From Davidsoniella eucalypti (lineage: Eukaryota; Ascomycota; Sordariomycetes; Microascales; Ceratocystidaceae): a stretch of DNA of 12,844 nt. The translations under genes and the position numbers were made by a program. The notes beneath the pieces were generated by a model. The model was not told the origin of the DNA. It did no database searches and saw nothing but the letters and a program-made list of their open reading frames with translations. Where the stretch lies: positions 1 through 12,844 of the forward strand of contig RMBW01000320.1 in the NCBI GenBank assembly GCA_004009845.1. Reading direction: 5' to 3'. Below, in pieces: positions 6,137 through 12,844 of this stretch (position 1 is its first letter; each line of letters begins with the position of its first letter).

Positions 6137-7137
6137 CAGGGGGGATTAATTGGAGATAGAATTGTTGAAACTGAGATGGGGGCTTTAGGCAATTATTTAG
6201 ACATTAGTTTAGGTAGTTACACCACAAAAGCCCTCGTCGACAGCGGATGCCTTACCGTCGCCGTCATTCCCCGCGTCTCCTCCACCTCGCCACCGCTACA
6301 CACCCCATCTCGGAACGGGTCATCGTCCAAGTCACTACGCTGGACAACCCGCCCCTCATCGACACCATCGCCGAACTGCCCTTAACCATCAATGGCCACA
6401 CGGAAACCATTTGGGCCTACGTGGTTCCCGGCCAGTCCGAAGACATTATCCTAGGTCAGAGATGGTTAGTAAACAACGACGTGCGACTTCGCCCAAGGAA
6501 ACAAGAGATCACAATCTTACCAGCAGAAGAGTTAACTGCTGAGGAATTCTATGAGCTCTGTGGAAGTGCGGATAACCCGCATATTTATAGAGCTTCGCTG
6601 GAAAATATCAAGATTGCTCTCGCCCACAAAGACAAGTCCCGTCCACACTTGCCGGATTGGCTAGAACCTGTTGCCTCGGCTTTCGATCCCAAATTAGCCA
6701 CAACGCTGCCCCCACATCGACCAGGGATCGACCTAGAGATTAAACTGAAACCAGGTGCAACCGTTCCGACACAATCCCTCTACCCAGTAACTCGCGCAGA
6801 ACTCCTAGTATTACAAAAGACCCTGGAAGGACTCAAACAGTCCCAATTTATCGGACCAGCTAACTCCGAATATGGCTCGTCCGTCTTGTTTGTCAACAAG
6901 CCAGGAGGCGGTGTACGCTTTTGCATCGATTACCGTGGTGTCAATGACGCTTCCATCAAGGATAAGTATCCCTTGCCACTTATGGGGGAAACGCTCCAAC
7001 GCATCGCCAGTTCCGAGTGGGTTTCAAAAGTCGACGTCATCTCCGCCTTTCACAGGATCCGCATAGCCCCAGGATCTGAGCATATTACAGCCTTCAGGAC
7101 ACCGCTAGGCGCCTTTCAGTGGAACGTAGTCCCCTTT
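6107..7137 (+). pseudogene. pol: Pol of element 2: protease and partial RT, frameshifted and truncated
   Basis: From the slippery site the -1 frame reads LDSRDKSRP..., then ETEMGALGNYLDIS and the protease site TKALVDSGC. Around the CCCC run at 6269-6272 the frame changes: the downstream part (PRLLHLATATHPISERV onward) is one frame back, consistent with one lost base. It continues through IWAYVVPGQSEDIILGQRW, a conserved block seen in all three pols, into RT with VSKVDVISAFHRIRI carrying the first catalytic aspartate. RT breaks off at WNVVPF (7137), where the element 3 LTR begins, so the YxDD box, RNase H and integrase are missing. The original role was particle maturation and reverse transcription; this copy cannot encode either intact. 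Confidence 0.85.
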
Positions 7138-7318
7138 TGAGACGATATACGAGGAGTTGCGATGAAAACTGGTCGTAAAAGAATAGTTCGATTGAGACCG
7201 ATGAAGGAGAAAGAGAAACTAAGACTAATAATCGGCGGGAGTAGGTCCCTACTTATAGCCGATTCTAGTACTGACAAGGAATGCCTTGGCTAACCTTACT
7301 AGGCCTTAGTCTCTTACA
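7138..7318 (-). repeat. 3' LTR of element 3 (181 bp, inverted)
   Basis: The reverse complement matches the LTR at 95-274 with four substitutions and one single-base indel by eye (about 97% identity). The LTR runs from TGTAAGAG (7318 downward) to GTCTCA (ending at 7138). Its TATA box is at 7257-7250 and the RNA-start motif ATCGGTCTCAA at 7202-7192, with the same 55-base spacing. Its polypurine tract and integrase lie on the higher-coordinate side, so this is the 3' LTR. Confidence 0.9.
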
Positions 7319-7533
7319 ATAGTCTCCCCCCCCATCGGCAGAAAAATTACACTAATTTTACGTCTAAACATACAAAAACACCCCTGTAGCATGGTGTATA
7401 CAAACTTAAAACCGTATAGTACCCTGGTACTCAATATCCAAAAACAGAAATACCTCCAAAATAGGTCAGTAATCTTATCCTGCAGACGCTCGGGTGTGCA
7501 GGTGACCAAGGTGGTGCAGCCAATATTGCTGCC
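7319..7533 (-). other. 3' UTR and polypurine tract of element 3
   Basis: A 215-base non-coding stretch, more AT-rich than the coding parts. Next to the LTR the minus strand carries eight G's followed by AGA (7333-7323), the likely polypurine tract priming plus-strand DNA. A short palindrome AGTACC-CT-GGTACT lies at 7418-7431. No ORF of note and no RNA gene is seen. Confidence 0.65.
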
Positions 7534-9171
7534 TTAGCCTACCATCAGTGGACTGCGTGTGTCCATATTCGTACCATGGTCCTTCTCGGGGCCATCCTCT
7601 GGTAGCAACCAGGCAGTGTAAAGGGATTGGAGGGTCACGTTCCAATTCTTTTTCGTCTTCTCCGTGAAAACCAACCATGCTGCAGTGTCCTTCACGTGTT
7701 CCAATGGTTCCCAGGTAGCATCTTGGTAACCTTTCCATTTGACCAAGGCTTGCGTGTGTCCATGGCGGGTACGTTGCTTGACGATTGCTTCCACTCTGTA
7801 CTCGCCTGTTTCCACAGAGTCGTCTTCCAGTGCTTCCCTAGCCGTGATAGCCGCGGGCTCATCATCAGGTACTTCCTGTGAGGGTAAGGGGTTGTTGGGA
7901 GCTCGGCGGATTAGGCTTACGTGGAAGACGGGGTGGATGCCTGTCGGCACGTTCAGTCGTACATTGTGGGTGCCTGTAACCTCCAGGACTGTGTACAGTC
8001 TGGCCAACCAGTCTAACTTCTTGGACGGTCTCTCCGTGGTCAAGTTCTTCGTGTTGAGGTAGACCTTGTCTCCCACTCTGAAGCTCTCAGATGGTTGACG
8101 GAGACGGTTAGCGCTAGTTTCCTGGTGCTCTTGGGTGGCGGCCATAGCTACGATCGCGAACTGTGTTGCGTTGCTTAGTTTGGTCAACCATTCCTGGGCA
8201 CCACAGACAGGAGACTTGTCGGAGGCAGGGGGACCTTGTACAGATGGTTCAATAATGTCGACGTTAAACCCGTGGGTCATGAAGAACGGTGAGAGACCCG
8301 TAGTGGAAGAGATCCTGTTGTTCAGTGCGAGTTGTGCTTGAGGCAGCAAGGAGGCCCAGTCGTCCTGAGCGAAGGAACAGAAATTGCGAAGGTATGTTTC
8401 AATCTCCTGATTACTGCGTTCTTGGCTGCCATCCGTTTGAGGATGGAACGCTGTGGACAGGCGACGCTGGATCCCAAAGCGACGGCATACTTCGCCCCAA
8501 AATAACTGCGCAAATTGGGGCCCTCTATCGGAAACGATGGCAAGGGGGAAACCGTGGTGAGAAAAGACGTGGATCAGCAGGGCTTCAGCGGTGGCTTGTG
8601 CGGTGATAGCCTTCATAGGAATCAGAATCTGTGATTTAGACAGACGATCAGTGACCCCTAGAATGGAGGTGCAACCAGCAGAAGGGGGTAACGGGCCGAT
8701 AAAGTCCATAGCCAATTCAGACCAAGGTCTGGACGGTACTGGTAGGGGTTTCAGCAGGCCGCGCTTCTGCTCTCGCCAAATCTTGCTTTTTCCGCAAGAC
8801 GAGCAATTCGATACGAACTGACGGACATCGTTGGTCAGACCAGGCCAGGCATATTCGCGCGACACTAGGTCACGGGTGATTGCTCTGCCGGGGTGGCCTG
8901 CGAGGGTAGAGTCGTGAATTTGCTGGATGATTCTGGTCCTCAGGGGTTCGTGGTGAGGGACCCAAAGTCTATCACGCCAGCGTAGTCTACCTTCAGAGTC
9001 TAGCTTGCACTCGCTCATTTGCCATTGCAAACCCCAGTCGGCTGGGAATGAGCGAGCTCCTTCTCGTACTAGTTTACGAGCTAACCACCAACGGTTGCAT
9101 TGGGTCAGAGCTTGTTTCCATAGGCTAGTCATCTCGGGGTCCGCGAAGGGGGAGGTCACAGCTTCCTTAGT
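7534..9171 (-). CDS. pol: Integrase with C-terminal chromodomain (3' part of pol, element 3)
   Basis: Open on the minus strand from the insertion point at 9171 to TAA at 7536-7534. No true start is present because this is the end of a polyprotein; residue numbers count from the GTG at 9159. Order seen: an N-terminal zinc-binding region with H82, H89, C119 and C122; an integrase core with D152 (MDFIGPLP), D211 (VSDRGPQF) and E247 (DGSQERSNQ), with exactly 35 residues between D211 and E247, the DD35E spacing; a C-terminal region FRVGDKVYLNTKNL to HPVFHVSLIRRA; and a chromodomain at about 453-500 (YRVEAIVKQ, ALVKWKGY, ATWEPLEHV) with the usual aromatic positions. Integrase joins element DNA to the chromosome; chromodomains of chromoviruses can bind histone H3 marks and steer insertion to silent chromatin. 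No stop or frameshift is seen, so this part is young or recently active. RT and RNase H are lost to the element 4 insertion. Confidence 0.93.
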   Translation of the reverse strand, partial: TKEAVTSPFADPEMTSLWKQALTQCNRWWLARKLVREGARSFPADWGLQWQMSECKLDSEGRLRWRDRLWVPHHEPLRTRIIQQIHDSTLAGHPGRAITRDLVSREYAWPGLTNDVRQFVSNCSSCGKSKIWREQKRGLLKPLPVPSRPWSELAMDFIGPLPPSAGCTSILGVTDRLSKSQILIPMKAITAQATAEALLIHVFSHHGFPLAIVSDRGPQFAQLFWGEVCRRFGIQRRLSTAFHPQTDGSQERSNQEIETYLRNFCSFAQDDWASLLPQAQLALNNRISSTTGLSPFFMTHGFNVDIIEPSVQGPPASDKSPVCGAQEWLTKLSNATQFAIVAMAATQEHQETSANRLRQPSESFRVGDKVYLNTKNLTTERPSKKLDWLARLYTVLEVTGTHNVRLNVPTGIHPVFHVSLIRRAPNNPLPSQEVPDDEPAAITAREALEDDSVETGEYRVEAIVKQRTRHGHTQALVKWKGYQDATWEPLEHVKDTAAWLVFTEKTKKNWNVTLQSLYTAWLLPEDGPEKDHGTNMDTRSPLMVG

Positions 9172-9350
9172 TGTAAGGGTCTAAGGCCCATCAGTATTGG
9201 CCAAGTCATGCCTTGGCCCTACTCGACTCTGACATAAATAGGGACCGATTCCCTCGTAGTTTAGTCTTAGTTTCTCTTTCTCCCTCATCGGTCTCAATTC
9301 AATTCATCTTTACGACCATTTTTCCTCGCAAATCCTCGTATATCGTCTCA
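9172..9350 (+). repeat. 5' LTR of element 4 (179 bp)
   Basis: TGTAAGGGTC to TCGTCTCA. U3 holds a dyad GGCCAAG-tcatgc-CTTGGCC (9199-9218), a TATA-like CATAAATA (9233-9240), the shared GGGACC..TTCCC motif, a CT block and the inferred start ATCGGTCTCAA (9287-9297). The downstream end is the same as in LTR1 and LTR3. Confidence 0.88.
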
Positions 9351-9352
9351 TT

Positions 9353-9363
9353 TTGAGACCGAT
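9353..9363 (+). other. Self-priming primer-binding site, element 4
   Basis: TTGAGACCGAT is the exact 11-bp complement of ATCGGTCTCAA at 9287-9297 and lies two bases after the LTR, the same offset as in elements 1 and 2. Confidence 0.82.
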
Positions 9364-9384
9364 AACTCTTAAGTTTTTGTTGTC

Positions 9385-9606
9385 CAAGCCGTCTGCTTGC
9401 CCCCTTTTCTGTCCAAGCCGTCTGCTTGCCCTCTCTTCCGTCCAAGCCGTCCGCTTGCCCTCTCTGTTGTCCAAGCCGTCCGCTTGCCTCTCTTCCTGTC
9501 CAAGCCGCCCGCTTGCCACTTTTCCTGTACAAGCCGACCGCTTGATTTCTCCCTTTGTCCAAGCCGTTTGCTTGCCCTTATTCATCCTGTCCAAGCCGTT
9601 TGCTTG
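9385..9606 (+). repeat. Eight tandem mini-hairpins in the element 4 leader
   Basis: Eight copies of CAAGC-N5-GCTTG starting at 9385, 9414, 9443, 9472, 9501, 9530, 9560 and 9592; the period is 29 bp for the first six, then 30 and 32. Stems are identical in all copies. Loops vary: CGTCT twice, CGTCC twice, CGCCC, CGACC, CGTTT twice. Between copies lie pyrimidine-rich spacers. The reading frame of gag is open through the array, but no ATG occurs from the inferred RNA start (9287) to 9667, so it is taken as untranslated. Confidence 0.88.
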
Positions 9607-9666
9607 CCCTATTTGCACCTGCCTTATCCGTCCGCTCGCCCGCTTCCCGCACACGTCCAAGTCACC

Positions 9667-11574
9667 ATGTCTGGCTTGCTATTTCTGTTCTGGGGTCTCC
9701 TTGCTACCCTAACCCGCTGCGTCTACCACACCTGGCATAACCTTGCCCTAGCGCGTATTTTCACCCTGAACCCCAACCAGGAATCGGCTGAGGGCTACAT
9801 CTTGTCCGCCCTTGACCTACCTACGAAGCGCGCCTGGCGCGAACCCGGCTGGTGTTACCTCGCACTATTCAAGCGCAAGGAGCGCGCCCGTCTGGCTTCC
9901 CTCCTTGGCTTTTGCCCTTCCACACGCGACGTCCTCGCCCATAAGGAACACTTTCACGATAACTTGGGCCACCTCTCCTTCACCGGTGACTTTGTTGGCC
10001 ACGTCGCCTGTGGAAACCGCGTAATCCGCGAAGCGCGTGCTCGTGCTCACGTATCCTCACGTCTCCTCTCCTCCTGTTTCATCGGCATCCCACGCTCTCC
10101 CCCGCGTGATAAGGATGGTAACCCCGTGCACTCTTCCCGCGCTCCTCTAGTCGCTCCAAGAGCTGCTGCATATGAAGCTGAGGAACTAATCTCATACGAG
10201 ACCACTCACACCCGTGCCATCAGTCGCGCTGCCTCTGTTCGAAGCCTATCCCACTTTGCCCCTGGTGTAGATACCCATTCTCGTCGTCGCCCTTCTGTCA
10301 GCCAACACCCTTCCCCTGACTCTGACTTGGCCCGTCTGGCCGAAAGCATGGGAATGTCTGTCCGCCACGCGTCGCGTCCTCCATCCCGTGGCCGTCAACC
10401 GACGCGTTCTCCTGGCCCTGCCCATTCACGCGCTCCGCAGCCTGCCGACAATGCACTGCTCAATGAACTTAGGGAATTGAAGGACACTGTCTCGCTACTG
10501 TCCCAATTGGTCATAGGCAACCATACTGAACCCACTGCTCCCGCCATGCCTCCTGTCCCAACTACTGCCGTCACTACCCGAAGACGTTCGAGATCCCGTA
10601 GCCGCGTCCGCCCATCTCAGCCTCACCTTATCGAATTTGGAGGCACTCACGCAGAGTATGAAAACTGGCGAACCCTAGCAATCTTCAAGATGCGAATCGA
10701 TGGCCGAGCTATAGGCGACGAGCTTGCACGCACTGCCTACCTGTTTAGCCGACTAGGCTCCGACACGCGTGCCAAACTCAACGAATTCTTTGTCTCCATT
10801 AGCGACCAGCCAGGCTCATACGACAAGCTGCTAGACAAACTCGACCTCATGTTCCGCAGCCGTGCCCGTAAGTCGCAAGCCCGCACTGCTTTCTTTGGTG
10901 CTCGCCAGGAGTCCCACGAATCATTCCTCGACTTCTTCAACCGTTTCGAAGGGTTAGCTCTGGCCGCAGGTATGCAAGACGACGACATGCTCATCGACCT
11001 TCTACGTCGCGCCACACGAGAAAAGTTAGTGGTCAAAACCACCATCCTCTGGAGCCTGCCTACTTACAGGGAAGTTACTGAGAGCCTGCTCGACCATTTC
11101 AGCCGCCACCATGATTATTACGGTCCTTACACGAAGAAGACCTCGCGTCCTACCCAATACCGAGACAGCGACAACTGGAGAGCGCGTGCCGAGCCCCCCT
11201 CACGAAGCAATGCTCCTCGTCAAACGCAGCAACCCCGTAATGACAAGCCACGTCTCAACCCTACTGAACGCAGTCGCATGCTACGAGAAGGAATTTGTTT
11301 CATCTGCTCGCAGCCCGGACATATCGCTAATCAATGTCCCTCGCGTCGAACTCTACAAGGACCTAAGACCAACAAGGTGCTAATCAACGCTATCAACGGC
11401 GCCGTTAAGTCGGCCGTACGCGACGAGATCCGACCCGCAGTACGCGAAGAACTCGCGAAGACGGATCACCTGATGATGGATCGCCTGCTGCCCTCGTCTG
11501 AAAGCACCGCCGTGGTGGCCTCTACCAACACGCACCGCCCGGCCACTGATGAGGATGATTTGATGGATTTTTAG
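9667..11574 (+). CDS. gag: Gag polyprotein of element 4, intact
   Basis: Start chosen at the CACCATG at 9667, the first AUG after the inferred transcription start; the frame is open upstream through the hairpin repeats but has no ATG. The product is 635 residues. The N-terminus MSGLLFLFWGLLATL is hydrophobic. The conserved block PGWCYLALFKRKERARLA and HFHDNLGHLSF follows, then an arginine/serine-rich low-complexity linker (RRRSRSRSRVR), a Ty3-type capsid region around residues 320-475, and a zinc knuckle CFICSQPGHIANQC (544-557). The C-terminus is acidic and ends LMDF-TAG. Its similarity to element 1 Gag is clear but the DNA is much diverged. It forms the particle and binds element RNA by family role. 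No frame lesion is seen, in contrast to the pol that follows. Confidence 0.92.
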   Translation: MSGLLFLFWGLLATLTRCVYHTWHNLALARIFTLNPNQESAEGYILSALDLPTKRAWREPGWCYLALFKRKERARLASLLGFCPSTRDVLAHKEHFHDNLGHLSFTGDFVGHVACGNRVIREARARAHVSSRLLSSCFIGIPRSPPRDKDGNPVHSSRAPLVAPRAAAYEAEELISYETTHTRAISRAASVRSLSHFAPGVDTHSRRRPSVSQHPSPDSDLARLAESMGMSVRHASRPPSRGRQPTRSPGPAHSRAPQPADNALLNELRELKDTVSLLSQLVIGNHTEPTAPAMPPVPTTAVTTRRRSRSRSRVRPSQPHLIEFGGTHAEYENWRTLAIFKMRIDGRAIGDELARTAYLFSRLGSDTRAKLNEFFVSISDQPGSYDKLLDKLDLMFRSRARKSQARTAFFGARQESHESFLDFFNRFEGLALAAGMQDDDMLIDLLRRATREKLVVKTTILWSLPTYREVTESLLDHFSRHHDYYGPYTKKTSRPTQYRDSDNWRARAEPPSRSNAPRQTQQPRNDKPRLNPTERSRMLREGICFICSQPGHIANQCPSRRTLQGPKTNKVLINAINGAVKSAVRDEIRPAVREELAKTDHLMMDRLLPSSESTAVVASTNTHRPATDEDDLMDF

Positions 11575-11600
11575 GTGACCAGGACAAGTCGCGCCCTGGT
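11565..11600 (+). promoter_or_regulatory. Inferred -1 frameshift signal at the gag/pol junction, element 4
   Basis: GGATTTT (11565-11571), TAG (11572-11574), a 6-nt spacer, stem ACCAGG (11578-11583) / CCTGGT (11595-11600) and loop ACAAGTCGCGC, identical to element 1. Against element 1 the first two stem pairs have both changed on both sides (G-C to A-T, T-A to C-G). The -1 frame is open from the heptamer to the pol ATG at 11613. Confidence 0.74.
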
Positions 11601-12844
11601 AAGGAGGATACGATGGAAGGCGAACAGATAGTTAGATTAGAGATGGGAGCTAAGGGAACGTATCTAGATTTATCCATGAATACTTTTTCTACGAAGGCTC
11701 TCGTCGACAGTGGCTGTCTCTGCCTCGCCGTCGTGCCCCCGCGCCTACTCGCCTACGCTACGAAGACTTTACCCATCGAACCTCGTAAGGTATCCTCCTA
11801 GCTGCATCGCAAACCAGTCCCCCCGTCATCACACGAATCGCTCAGTTTACACTACACTTGCCGACCACCACGAGGACATATGGGCCTACGTCGTCCCGGC
11901 CAGACCGAAGACCTGATACTCGGTCAACGCTGGCTCATTAACCACGACGTGCACTTGCACCCTCGTTCCGGACAAATTGAAGTCCCTACGGCCGAAGAAC
12001 TGACACCTGACGAATTCCACAAGCTCTGCGACAACGACGACGACCTCGCCATCTACCGGATTACACTAGAGGACGTCAACAGAGCATTAGCGCAAAAGGA
12101 ACAGGAGAGACCTCCACTGCCTGAATGGTTAAGACCCGTAGCCTCTGCCTTCGAGGCAAAAGCGTCCAAGGACCTCCCGCCGCACCGGCCTGGAGTGGAC
12201 TTGAAAGATCGAGCTGCTGGAGGGAAAGACGTTACCTATACAATCGTTGTACCCGTTGTCTCGCGCAGAGTTGTTGGTGATGCAGAAGACGCTGACGGAA
12301 CTACTGGCTACTAAATGGATAAAGGACACAAAGTCTGAAGTGGGCTCTCCAGTGCTATTGTAAAGAAAACCTGGAGGTGGAATTCGTTTCTGCGTGGACT
12401 ACCGCGCAGTCAACGCTATTTCCAAAAAGGACTCATACCCTTACCCCTTATCCACGACACCCTGCGGCAAATTTCGGAAGCCAAATGGGTGTCCAAGGTT
12501 GATGTCATTGCTGCATTCCATCGCATCGTATAGCCCTGGCTATGAGGAGTTAACCGCTTTCCGGGACTCCCCTAGGTGCCTTCGAGTGGAACGTGATCCC
12601 CTTTGCCTGACGAATGCCCCTGCTGCGTTTCCAACGCTACATCAACTCGGTCCTTCGAAAGTGGCTTAGCATCAGCTGCAGCGCATACATTGACGACGTG
12701 GACATTATTCCAGTGGTACTGAGGAAGAGCACAGGAAATTAGTGCTCGAAATTGTCCATGCACTCGATCTCGCCGCCTGCAACTCGACTTGCGCCAGTGT
12801 CACTTCCTGGCTAAGGAGATTAAGTTCCTCGGATTCATAGTCGC
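11571..12844 (+). pseudogene. pol: Pol of element 4: protease and RT with many single-base indels, incomplete at the edge
   Basis: The -1 frame reads LGDQDKSRPGKEDT then ATG at 11613, and the protease site TKALVDSGC follows. The frame breaks near 11795 and then repeatedly. Compared with element 1, single-base losses or gains are seen near 11795, 11862, 11897, 12207, 12359, 12366, 12440, 12527, 12563, 12606, 12630, 12710 and 12774, mostly in short homopolymers. Despite this, the DNA is close to element 1 over the RT part, and recognisable pieces appear in changing frames: the blocks around DLILGQRWLINHDVHLHP and ERPPLPEWLRPVASAFEAKA, then RT to the YIDD-coding region near 12690. The gene runs off the right edge. 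This may be real decay or poor sequence quality. Confidence 0.82.

Larger units (their letters stand above)
3745..7137 (+). mobile_element. Element 2: diverged Ty3/gypsy self-priming element, left arm
   Basis: Starts with TGTCAGGGGC inside element 1 pol and runs through LTR, leader, gag, frameshift signal, protease and part of RT. It is cut at 7137 by the LTR of the minus-strand element 3. It is a different subfamily from element 1: its LTR, leader repeats and Gag sequence differ widely, but the plan is the same. The five bases before it are ctttg, the candidate left target duplication. One-base frame lesions are seen in gag and in the protease region. Confidence 0.87.
7138..9171 (-). mobile_element. 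Element 3: minus-strand chromovirus, right part of pol to 3' LTR
   Basis: Read on the minus strand it holds the end of pol (integrase and chromodomain), a 3' UTR, a polypurine tract and a complete LTR ending at 7138, directly against element 2 RT. Its pol is interrupted at 9171/9172 by the LTR of element 4. The LTR puts it in the element 1 family. Its RNase H, RT, gag and 5' LTR should lie downstream, past element 4. The flank ccttt (7133-7137) is the candidate target duplication. Confidence 0.88.
9172..12844 (+). mobile_element. Element 4: Ty3/gypsy self-priming element, left arm running off the window
   Basis: Youngest insertion in the visible nest, sitting in the pol of element 3 with ttagt (9167-9171) as candidate left target duplication. 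It has an LTR, primer site, hairpin-array leader, intact gag, frameshift signal and a damaged pol that continues past the edge. Its LTR and gag are clearly diverged from element 1, but its RT region is close to it. Confidence 0.88.

Noticed and set aside
95..7318. The 180-bp inverted repeat pair (95-274 and 7138-7318) as terminal inverted repeats of a DNA transposon or fold-back element
   Set aside because: Each copy has LTR polarity: promoter, RNA start, and next to it either a primer site (element 1) or a polypurine tract and integrase (element 3). Two LTRs from opposite-facing elements explain them.
7418..7431. 14-bp near-palindrome in the element 3 3' UTR as a regulatory site
   Set aside because: Only one copy is in the window, so there is nothing to compare it with, and a palindrome of this size could arise by chance in AT-rich sequence.
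9385..9606. CRISPR-like array (29-bp period, palindromic repeats)
   Set aside because: Units are directly tandem with short drifting pyrimidine spacers, not unique spacers, and lie in the leader of a eukaryotic retrotransposon with no cas genes.
1..12844. Repeat-induced point mutation (RIP)
   Set aside because: Coding parts stay GC-rich with long open frames, and lesions are mostly insertions and single-base indels rather than C-to-T created stops. A formal RIP index was not computed.
1..12844. Host genes, tRNA or rRNA genes
   Set aside because: All long stretches are explained by LTRs, leaders, gag, pol or the element 3 3' UTR; no tRNA or rRNA sequence was recognised.

Overview
The window looks like fungal genomic DNA made entirely of nested Ty3/gypsy LTR retrotransposons. 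No host gene was recognised. The fungal call rests on three things: a chromodomain-bearing Ty3-type integrase (a chromovirus), an 11-nt Tf1/sushi-style self-priming signal in place of a tRNA primer site, and TATA plus pyrimidine-block LTR promoters. The species cannot be named from the sequence.

Layout, left to right, shows only the left arms of a nest. (0) 1-94 is a scrap of gag from a related element. (1) Element 1, plus strand, 95-3744: LTR, leader, gag, protease and reverse transcriptase (RT), broken just after RT. (2) Element 2, plus strand, 3745-7137: LTR, leader, gag, protease and RT, broken inside RT. (3) Element 3, minus strand, 7138-9171: 3' LTR, 3' UTR, polypurine tract, integrase with chromodomain, broken upstream of the integrase. 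(4) Element 4, plus strand, from 9172 past the right edge: LTR, leader, intact gag, indel-ridden protease and RT. Each junction falls exactly at a TG...CA LTR end inside another element's coding sequence. The insertion order is therefore 0, 1, 2, 3, 4 from oldest to youngest, and the right arms should lie downstream in reverse order.

The elements share one plan. A 179-181 bp LTR carries a U3 dyad, a TATA box and a CT-rich block, and transcription is inferred to start 54-55 nt past the TATA box. The first 11 nt of the RNA match the complement of a site just after the LTR. An AUG-free leader of about 190-300 nt follows, holding tandem mini-hairpins, and ends at a CACCATG gag start. Gag has a hydrophobic N-terminus, a conserved WCYLALFKR domain, a Ty3-type capsid region and CCHC knuckle(s). 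The gag stop sits in GGATTTTTAG, and pol lies in the -1 frame. Exactly 6 nt after the GGATTTT heptamer is a 6-bp stem with an 11-nt loop. Stem sequences differ between elements, but pairing is kept.

The most interesting signals are RNA structures supported by compensatory changes: the self-primer duplex, the leader mini-hairpin arrays (unrelated sequences, same design in element 2), and the inferred -1 frameshift stem-loop. Other points worth a look are a burst of single-base indels confined to element 4 pol, a contrast between diverged gag and near-identical RT in elements 1 and 4, and nesting that fits chromodomain targeting of silent chromatin.
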